From: Numidum massiliense
GTDB taxonomy: Bacteria > Bacillota > Bacilli > Thermoactinomycetales > Novibacillaceae
Assembly: GCF_001375555.1 (NCBI RefSeq)
Contig: NZ_CTDZ01000009.1
Span: forward strand, 2,721,758 to 2,785,757
Length of the DNA: 64,000 nucleotides
Direction of reading: 5' to 3'
Shown here one piece after another: positions 58,301-64,000 of this stretch. A model generated the notes under the pieces. It was not told where the DNA came from, did not search any database, and worked only from the letters and a program-made list of their open reading frames with translations. Every line of letters begins with the position of its first letter. Position 1 is the stretch's first letter. The position numbers and the translations under genes were made by a program.

Positions 58301-59926
58301 ATCTGTCACGATAAAGACAAAATGGGGTGAAAACCTAATCTTGCCTTTCCGTTCATCGAGGTCGCGCTCCCTGAGCAACTCGTATATGGACGACAGCAAT
58401 TGGTCCCGTGTCTGCTCGTTATAAACAAATCCTTTGGCATACGCGTGTGGTAGTTGAAAGTGAGGCAACCACTTCATCCACTCCCAGTCACCGTATTCTC
58501 GCTCGGAAAAAATTAACACGAAGCGGAGCTCGTGATAACTGTGGAAAAAGGCGAGCTGCCCGACCAACTGGTGGATTTCGCGCTTGACAATTGCCGCTTT
58601 GCCGATTAGCCCCATCGCACCCTCAGAGAGACTGACTGTAATCGGCACATTCGGAATCTCTTTGTACACTTGTTCCATCACTTGCGACTGTTCGAGTAAA
58701 TCGTCAATTTCGCGGTTAGACATATCGCTACTGCTTAAAGAAATTTCATAGCTTGCCGGAACTGTCCCTGTCCCTAAACGCAAATCCAAAAAGTCGTCAC
58801 TCTCAGGCGTTCGTTCCCAAATGCGGTCGGAAATTTGCTCTGTGAAATATTTCATCCGCTCAAAGGACGGGTAATGGTAACGCAAAAAGTGTGTTTGTTT
58901 TTCTGATACTTCATGCATTTCTTGTCGTTTATTTTGCAAATACCTCGTATATACCCGTAACCTCTTTTCCTTTTTCTCTTTATGTTTCCGCTTTTCCCGG
59001 AAATATTGAACCGTTGACATAATTAATGTCATCGTAAACATGACGATGGACATTAAAATGAAAATCCCCCGCGGTTGAATGATAACGATTGTCCCCATAA
59101 CGAGCAACATAACGAGCGGTGGCAAAATCGTCATCCACAGCCCTTTCGAGCTATCCTCACTTTCCTGAGAAGGAAAGGACAAACTAATCTTTTCTTCCGG
59201 CAACTCATAGATCATGCGCGGCGTGCGGCGGAAAAATGGGTATTTCTTCATCATTTCTGATGTGGGCTGTTCAATTAGCGGTAGTCCCGCCCGAAAGTCC
59301 ACAAAACTCGTAATCTGTAGCACATCGTCTTCTAACAAGCACAGAGTCATGAACGGCCAAAACAGACGATCCCCTCTTGTGAGAGTCGTCGGCACCGTCA
59401 CTTTTTGACCGTTCACATACAGCCCTGCACCGTTCGGTAACACCTTCCACCTTTGACCGCTTTTTATTAAGCGAAACCCGTTCCTAGATAAAAAGGTGAA
59501 ATGCTTATGGATCATACAATATGCGCGATCGCTCATAGAAACGGCGCTGGATTCGCTAGGCTGTCCGCTGTCGCCGTGATCGCTTAAGGAAAAAGACAGT
59601 TGTTGACGATCGCCGACATAATATTTTCGCTCCCTAGGGGGCGAATCGGTAATCAACAACGACAACGTGTGTGACCCGTCAGTCAATTGGAAGGGTTCCG
59701 TCTTGGACAGTGTCATAATCAGTTGACCATCCTGAAACAGCTCAAACACTTTCTCCCCGTCTTCGTGCTCTCCCACGTGGATCGTTAGTGCTCCCCCAGA
59801 AAAGGGGAACGAACGAACAGTCAACGTATGTTGTATTTCCGGTCCGATGGTCACTGTACGCAACGATCGGTTATTTAAAAACAATTGATGATAACTTGTA
59901 TCCGTAAACACCCACAAACAATTCAC
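55385..59926 (-). CDS. essC: Type VII secretion ATPase EssC/YukBA
   Basis: 1,513 residues, the usual EssC length, with a GTG start after GGAGGTG. Two FHA-like domains at the N-terminus (about 1-200) are followed by two membrane helices near 262-308 (MTILPPLVMLLVMGTIVIIQ; FILMSIVMFTMTLIMSTVQY). Three FtsK/SpoIIIE ATPase domains follow with P-loops GTTGSGKSE near 698, GSSGYGKSM near 1031 and GQSQKGKTN near 1314. D1 keeps VAFLLIDYKGGGMAQ as Walker B region. It is the motor and substrate receptor of the T7SSb machine. The C-terminal domain is where effector specificity usually resides. Confidence 0.97.
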   Translation of the reverse strand: MNCLWVFTDTSYHQLFLNNRSLRTVTIGPEIQHTLTVRSFPFSGGALTIHVGEHEDGEKVFELFQDGQLIMTLSKTEPFQLTDGSHTLSLLITDSPPRERKYYVGDRQQLSFSLSDHGDSGQPSESSAVSMSDRAYCMIHKHFTFLSRNGFRLIKSGQRWKVLPNGAGLYVNGQKVTVPTTLTRGDRLFWPFMTLCLLEDDVLQITSFVDFRAGLPLIEQPTSEMMKKYPFFRRTPRMIYELPEEKISLSFPSQESEDSSKGLWMTILPPLVMLLVMGTIVIIQPRGIFILMSIVMFTMTLIMSTVQYFREKRKHKEKKEKRLRVYTRYLQNKRQEMHEVSEKQTHFLRYHYPSFERMKYFTEQISDRIWERTPESDDFLDLRLGTGTVPASYEISLSSSDMSNREIDDLLEQSQVMEQVYKEIPNVPITVSLSEGAMGLIGKAAIVKREIHQLVGQLAFFHSYHELRFVLIFSEREYGDWEWMKWLPHFQLPHAYAKGFVYNEQTRDQLLSSIYELLRERDLDERKGKIRFSPHFVFIVTDHQLISEHVIMEYLEGGDPRLGISVIFAAEAKESLSEQIQTLVRYINEQEGDILIQEGKAVQIPFQLDDHQYAGNEWFARTLRTLDHQVGMTNSIPTKVSFLELFKAEDVNDLNIAQNWLSTDTSKSLATPIGLKGKDDLVELNLHEKAHGPHGLLAGTTGSGKSEFLQTYILSLVVRYHPHEVAFLLIDYKGGGMAQPFKNIPHLLGVITNIENSKNFSARALASIKSELKMRQRLFDRYEVNHINDYTDLYKQGVAEEPMPHLFLISDEFAELKSEEPDFIKELVSAARIGRSLGVHLILATQKPGGVIDSQIWSNARFRVALKVQDAADSKEVLKNADAASITVTGRGYLQVGNNEVYELFQSAWSGAPYMEDASSTEDEVAIVTDLGLIPLSEVSSSQEQKKKAVKSEIEVIVDHVEETQQQLNIRKLKSPWLPPLAERLSRYDHVSQKDGEFYFAMIDEPEKQSQRPYGYEMIEDGSIGIFGSSGYGKSMTVMTLLLNFASIYSPEQFHCYIFDFGNGALLPLRQLPHTADYFRMDEARKMDKFMRIMKEEISRRKQLFQQKEVSNIKMYNALSDEKLPIIFIAVDNFDLAKEEYEDMETQFTQFVRDGQSLGIYMMYTVTRVNAIRQALMNNLKTKIVHYLMDKSEVYSIGGKLPYELEPIPGRAIIKKEDSFYAQVFSPADGEDDLAILDRVKRDIQLIGETYRDAKKPESIPMLPATLEVSDLYSDPRVVRQQGIYPIGLDEEYVEPVHMDLVKNKHCLILGQSQKGKTNLIKVILDEALSQQAFSIGLFDSIDRGLASYAKVEGIDYLETKDSIAQWLDDIESELKEREETYLQAVQQGEIEQLSFSQLLFVVDGFARLQQTIDSTVQNRLAEFMNDYSHLGFNVIACGNSNDFSKGYDGFTSEVKQIRQVILLMRKADQGMFTFPYSRNEADINAGFGYYVLNGKDKKIQIPHHTVERRIAV

Positions 59927-59987
59927 GCGACCACCTCCAGATACAATTGGCTAACTTTCCGGCTTCCGTTGAATGTTATTTTTTCCC

Positions 59988-61343
59988 TCACTCTTTCTTT
60001 TCTTTATCCTCTCCGGATTCCTTTTTCGCCTCTGAATCAGCCTTTTTCCCATCTGACCCTTTCTGCTCGCCCTTTTTCTCTTTTTCCTCTTTCTTCCGCT
60101 GTTCTTCTTGTTTTCTTCGCTGCTCTTCTTGTTGCTTCCGCTTTTCTTCTTGCTGTTTTTTCTCCTCCTGCTCCTTTCTTTCCTGCTCCTCTTGTTCTTT
60201 ATGGTACTCGTCGATCTCCTTTTGGATCCCCTCTAGTTTCTTTTGCTTTTCCTCACCCGATAAGTCCCCGTCAGCTTTAACCTCCTCGCTGTATTTAACG
60301 AGCGCGTAGACGAGCAAATCTTGTTCCTCCAACGAACGCGCAACATCGATTGCCTCCTCGTTTTCCCCGCGTCCAAGGTGAATCCAGTAGGCGTAATATT
60401 GCGGGTCTGACTGAAGGGTAACCATATCGCGAATGTTTTTCCGTTGCTCTGCATCTAACGTCATCGACACGCTCACCGCATACGATGTCGCTAGCCCGTA
60501 CTGAACGACTGGCGGCATCTCGTCGATCTTGTAACGCTCCAACGTATTAACCACTTCACTGTATTCATTATTTAGGAAGTACTTACTGCTATCCAAAAAC
60601 GCGTCGTGTTTCGGTTGCTGAAAGAAGATCGCATAACCCGTATAAATTAATGCCGGAAGCAAGCAAACCAAAAGCCCGATAGATATGTAACGGTTTCTCT
60701 TCCACTTTTTTTGCGGAATATGTACAAGTGTTTTATCCTTGGCTTCCAACTGATCGATCTGCTCTTCAATGAGCGCCTGTAACTCTTCCAAATCCTTGGC
60801 TGTCATGATACGTTTAGTAGTTTCCGAGAGCTTCGATGTCTTATGAAAGTTTAAATACTCGTCAAACGTATATTTCTCATCAATGGCTGCCGCTACCGCC
60901 GCCTTGACCTCGTGCTGTAACCGTTCGCCATCCTTCTCATAAGGTGGGATACTCTCCTTCACGCCGTAGTGAAGGAAGTACGGTTCCATACTTTTGTCAA
61001 ACACAATCGTCTCCGGACATACAATGAGATGGAGCCGCGACAGTGAATGTTCCCTTACCTTTTTTACTAGCTGATGCGCAAATCGCCACCTACTCTGCCT
61101 ATTTTTAGTACAAATAGCGTCAAAGGCTTCAAAGTTGGACGGCGGATGGACAATAACGATTAACTCATCATCTGTTTCGACAATTTCCTTATGTAAACAA
61201 GGTGTCATTTCCTTAAGAAGGTCAATTTCTAACCTGTCATCGAGTTTTATTTTTTCCTTTTGAAAAGCAAACGTATAGCCATTCTCTTTACCGATGCGGG
61301 CTTCCAATTGCTGCTCCAAATAGGTAGGCTGTTGTTCAGACAT
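59988..61343 (-). CDS. essB: Type VII secretion protein EssB/YukC
   Basis: About 451 residues from the ATG at 61343 after AAGGAG; this start lies downstream of the esaB stop, unlike longer alternatives. The N-terminal cytoplasmic pseudokinase-like domain has FQKEKIKLDDRLEIDLLKEM, YFLHYGVKESIPPYEKDGE and FDEYLNFHKTSKLS. One membrane helix near 230-252 (ISIGLLVCLLPALIYTGYAI) leads to an extracellular helical domain (FLNNEYSEVVNTLERYKIDE). The last about 60 residues are almost only Lys, Glu and Gln, a coiled tail longer than usual. It connects EssC to the rest of the membrane complex. Confidence 0.94.
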   Translation of the reverse strand: MSEQQPTYLEQQLEARIGKENGYTFAFQKEKIKLDDRLEIDLLKEMTPCLHKEIVETDDELIVIVHPPSNFEAFDAICTKNRQSRWRFAHQLVKKVREHSLSRLHLIVCPETIVFDKSMEPYFLHYGVKESIPPYEKDGERLQHEVKAAVAAAIDEKYTFDEYLNFHKTSKLSETTKRIMTAKDLEELQALIEEQIDQLEAKDKTLVHIPQKKWKRNRYISIGLLVCLLPALIYTGYAIFFQQPKHDAFLDSSKYFLNNEYSEVVNTLERYKIDEMPPVVQYGLATSYAVSVSMTLDAEQRKNIRDMVTLQSDPQYYAYWIHLGRGENEEAIDVARSLEEQDLLVYALVKYSEEVKADGDLSGEEKQKKLEGIQKEIDEYHKEQEEQERKEQEEKKQQEEKRKQQEEQRRKQEEQRKKEEKEKKGEQKGSDGKKADSEAKKESGEDKEKKE

Positions 61344-61363
61344 CCCGATCGACTCCTTCTTCG

Positions 61364-61603
61364 TTATAGGATCTCTAGACGATCTCCTGTAGTAATCCCG
61401 CAATCGACCAGTTTATCCCTTCCGGAAAAAACGACGTGCTTGTTGGGGATACGCACCCAATACCCTTCCCTCGGTTCAACGCCAATCTGCTGCGCCTGCC
61501 AGACGATGTCTACGACTTGTTTAATCGAATGGTAGTCAGAGAGACGCAAATCGAACGTTTCTCCTGTATAATGTTTTAAATCGATCGTAATCTCAATATA
61601 CAT
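61364..61603 (-). CDS. esaB: Type VII secretion ubiquitin-like protein EsaB/YukD
   Basis: 79 residues with the YukD ubiquitin-like fold (YIEITIDLKHYTGETFDLRL, SIKQVVDIVWQAQQIG, GYWVRIPNKHVVFSG, CGITTGDRLEIL). No Gly-Gly tail, as in the family. It is a cytoplasmic accessory factor of T7SSb. It lies 140 bases after esxA and 20 before essB, in the standard order. Confidence 0.94.
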   Translation of the reverse strand: MYIEITIDLKHYTGETFDLRLSDYHSIKQVVDIVWQAQQIGVEPREGYWVRIPNKHVVFSGRDKLVDCGITTGDRLEIL

Positions 61604-61746
61604 GCGTCGTCACCTCAAACATGCATCGTCACCTCAAAAAAAGGAGGAAGCGCCTTCAAACGTCAGAAGTGCGCTTCTCTGGACATTCATGAACTTCGTG
61701 TCATCGATCTTTATGTATGCGCGTTCAGTATACTCGCTAGATGACG

Positions 61747-62043
61747 TTAGCGGGCGTTAATTTGGCTAGCGATGCTTTGGTCAGTGTCACGAAGGATACC
61801 AGCGGTTTTATGGAGCTGTTGACCGATTTCATCAAGCAATTGACGCATTCTCTGAAACGAGGGTTTCAGATCCTCATATTGTTTAATAAATGCTTCACTC
61901 GATGCACCTTGCCACTTATCCAGCAATTCACCCGCCATCGTTTCTAATTTGCCGTTAACGTCTTCCAAAACGTTACCATTCTCCAGATAACGCTTAGCTA
62001 TTGCTTCAAGTTCAGCGGGGGTTGCGCGAATAACTTCCGACAC
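61747..62043 (-). CDS. esxA: WXG100 protein EsxA/YukE
   Basis: About 98 residues from the GTG at 62043, eight bases after AGGAGGA. It is a helical hairpin: first helix VIRATPAELEAIAKRYLENG, the turn with the WXG motif (DKWQGASSEAFIKQY), and second helix PSFQRMRQLLDEIGQQLHKT. The C-terminus carries the 'DxD..A' end (RDTDQSIASQI). It is secreted as a dimer by the T7SSb and is needed for the machine to work. It is the first gene of the operon, with its promoter at 62080-62108. Confidence 0.97.
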   Translation of the reverse strand: MSEVIRATPAELEAIAKRYLENGNVLEDVNGKLETMAGELLDKWQGASSEAFIKQYEDLKPSFQRMRQLLDEIGQQLHKTAGILRDTDQSIASQINAR

Positions 62044-62079
62044 AATAATCACTCCTCCTAATATAGTTAATTCATCATT

Positions 62080-62108
62080 ATTGTATAATACAAATAGAAA
62101 AATGGCAA
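62080..62108 (-). promoter_or_regulatory. Promoter of the T7SS operon
   Basis: On the minus strand TTGCCA (62108-62103) and TACAAT (62085-62080) are spaced by 17 bases. Transcription would start about 30 bases before the esxA GTG, leaving a short leader with the AGGAGGA site. Confidence 0.75.
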
Positions 62109-62234
62109 GCATTTTTTGAAAATGTCGTCGAGATTTTTTTGTTGAATGTATCGTTATATTTTCTTCACCCCTAGTTTTATTTTATATTTCACGCATACCT
62201 CCTGAAGCGCAATTCTCGCGTGTTGAAAATTTCT

Positions 62235-62960
62235 TCATTCGCCACCCTCATCACTCCTTTCTTCCGAAGAAGGTTCTATAAACGTCACTGATTCCATCAA
62301 AAGCTTCGCCTTCTGCTCTTCCTGCTTCACGTCCAAGTTACAAGGCTTCTCCGAATCCTGACAGGCGACACTGTAATAAAAAAGGATCTCCTGAGGATTG
62401 TCTTCGGCCCGTATGTAACTAAAAAAGTCATATACAGTGTCATTTTCATGCTCAAATTCTGTTTTCGTCGTTCCATAGTTAATCGTTTTACCTGGCATAG
62501 CCTTCTTTTCGAATTTACCATTATAGTTAAAGACGCCACGTACCCACCCTAATTCACTATCCTCCCATTCGCTAAAGTCAGAAGATATGTAATCAACTTT
62601 AACGTGATAAGCAATGTTTTTCTCCTTTGCACCAAAACCCACTGTCTCGAAATGGTCGCCAGGTGCTTAATATACTAGATCCGCCATTTTTGCATCTTCC
62701 GGAAATAGCATCGTATAACCGTTAACCCCGGAACGGAACAAGTAATAACCTTCCTGCACAGGTTTTATTGAATCCATGAACTTGCGGGTAAACTCATCTT
62801 GAAACGCTGTCACTTGCGGCAGTTGTTCTTACGGTATCGCTTTCAATTTTTCGTGTTCTTTGCTTTGGTAATTCATTTCACAACCCCCTAGCACGATCAG
62901 CAATCCTATAAGTGTGATGACGGCACAGATGCGGTGTTTCAATCGTGTAACTCCCTTCAT
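62235..62960 (-). pseudogene. Lipoprotein paralogue with two nonsense codons
   Basis: From the ATG at 62960 the frame runs for 241 codons with a lipobox (LIVLGGCEMN) and blocks LPQVTAFQDEFTRKFMDS and EGYYLFRSGVNGYTMLFPED. It is broken by two TAA codons: after KAIP (62830, where the sister copy has Glu) and in VY-AP (62667, where the sister has Ser). The remaining sequence to the end (DSEKPCNLDVKQEEQKAKLL) is intact. Both stops differ from the sister by one or two bases, so decay is recent. It lies upstream of esxA. Confidence 0.9.
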
Positions 62961-63071
62961 CTTTCGCTCATCTCTGTCTTACGTACTATTATTACTGTTT
63001 CCTATTGAGAAATCAAGGTTTTTTGCACTAATTATCATATAAAGGAGTCCTTTACTTATGTAAAATTATCT

Positions 63072-63840
63072 TCATTTTTTTCGTCCGTTACGTTGTTCTT
63101 CCGATGATGGTTCTATAAACGTCACCGACTCCATCAGCAGCTTCGCCTTCTGCTCTTCCTGCTTCACGTCCAAGTTACAACGCTTCTCCGCCTCTTAGCA
63201 GGTAACACTGTAATAAAAGAGCATCTCCTGAGGATTGTCTTCGGTCCGTATGTAACTAAAAAAGTCATATACAGTGTCATTTTCATGCTCAAATTCTGTT
63301 TTCGTCGTTCCATAGTAAATTATTTTACCTGGCATAACCTTTTTTTTCGAATTTATCATGAAAATTAAAGTAACTATGCACCCATCCTAATTCATCACCC
63401 GACCATTCGGTAAAGTCAGTTGACCTGTATTGAACTTTAGCGTAATAAACTTCATTTTTCTCCGCTTTCCCATAATCACCACCAAAACTCATGGTCTCAA
63501 AATGACTACCAGGTGCCGAATATGCTAGATCCGTTATTTTTGCATTTTCCGGAAATAGCATCGTATAACCGTTAACCCCGGATCGGAACAAGTAATAACC
63601 TTCCTGTACAGGTTTCGTAGAATCCATGAACTTGCGAGTGAATTCATCTTGAAACGCCGTCACTTGCGGCAGCTGTTCTTCCGGTATCGCTTTCAACTTG
63701 TCGTGTTCTTTACTTTGGTAATTCATTTCACAACCCCCTAGCACGATCAGCAATCCTATGAGTATGAAGACGGCACAGATGCGGTGTTTCAATCGCGTAA
63801 CTCCCTTCATCTTTCGTAAAAATAATCGCAAGGCTTTCAT
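63072..63840 (-). pseudogene. Second lipoprotein paralogue with frameshift and nonsense codon
   Basis: The first 171 codons are open (lipobox LIVLGGCEMN; PQVTAFQDEFTRKFMDSTK; SAPGSHFETMSFGGDYG). One extra A in an 8-A run at 63340-63347 then shifts the frame. In the new frame MPGKIIYYGTTKTEFEHEND and QEMLFYYSVTC continue to a TAA at about 63,198 and then EAEKRCNLDVKQEEQKAKLL to the final TGA. An extra ten codons precede the start used by the sister copy. The homopolymer indel could be a sequencing error, the stop less so. Confidence 0.88.
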
Positions 63841-63990
63841 ACAATGCTCATCCCCAATCTAGTTAATCCAGTTGTTATATATGTTCTAAGATACTATACT
63901 TAGAGCAATCATGCGCCCGCAAAAATTCATAATACGCAACCCGCAACCTTTTGCAAGCGCATACGTATAACAAGTATTAAAGGAGGACAA

Positions 63991-64000
63991 ATGATGCAAA
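63991..64000 (+). CDS. Start of a plus-strand gene cut by the window end
   Basis: An ATGATG at 63991 follows AAAGGAGGACAA, a strong ribosome binding site at ideal distance. Only three codons are visible, so the product cannot be told. It is divergent from the lipoprotein pseudogene. Confidence 0.6.

Overview
The window reads as a chromosome segment of a Gram-positive, low-to-mid GC bacterium of the Bacillales. This rests on AGGAGG-type ribosome binding sites with many GTG/TTG starts, a class preQ1-I riboswitch ahead of queF, a complete T7SSb (Yuk/Ess) locus, a LevR-type regulator, a WYL regulator and lipobox lipoproteins. No rRNA, tRNA or CRISPR array was seen. I cannot name the species.

Layout. 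(1) 1-17 kb is an accessory zone rich in relics. It holds an IS3 element inserted with a 6-bp target duplication into a small gene whose frame is restored on virtual excision, an ISL3 transposase, and the queF-yhhQ queuosine operon under a preQ1 riboswitch. It also holds a lipase module resembling the reverse-architecture T7SS effector TslA with a putative membrane immunity protein, and a broken 1,460-codon SF1 helicase-nuclease. Finally there are toxin/immunity debris with one intact SUKH-type immunity gene and a 5'-truncated TPR regulator. (2) 17-32 kb carries a GIY-YIG protein, several lipoproteins, a large secreted GH63-type glycosidase with five Ig-like repeats (three almost identical 255-bp DNA repeats), an orphan LevR-type sigma-54 activator, a DUF4091 protein and a WYL repressor. 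(3) 32-48 kb is a minus-strand glycan/amino-sugar locus: an ABC sugar importer, a secreted beta-propeller, a Zn-dehydrogenase, a GH84 beta-N-acetylglucosaminidase, a GntR regulator fused to a sugar-binding-protein domain, a ROK kinase, NanE, a GATase-like/alpha-barrel protein and a FAD oxidoreductase. Remnants of a second ABC importer, a nagA-like gene and an SGNH hydrolase lie within or beside it. (4) 48-52 kb carries a MocR regulator, a BenE-type permease and a small membrane protein on the plus strand. (5) 52-62 kb is the T7SSb operon esxA-esaB-essB-essC-esaA-essA (minus strand) with a good promoter before esxA. It is followed at 62-64 kb by two pseudogene copies of a lipoprotein whose only intact paralogue lies at 2.6-3.3 kb.

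How the parts may work together. The T7SS would export effectors such as the 7.2-8.5 kb lipase, and the multiplied lipoproteins and single-pass membrane proteins are candidate immunity factors. The 32-48 kb locus would import and degrade amino-sugar-containing glycans. The GntR-SBP fusion probably senses the imported sugar in the cytoplasm and acts at a palindrome in front of its own gene. The number of relics points to fast turnover of effector, immunity and defence genes. Two frameshifts lie in homopolymers and should be checked against reads.
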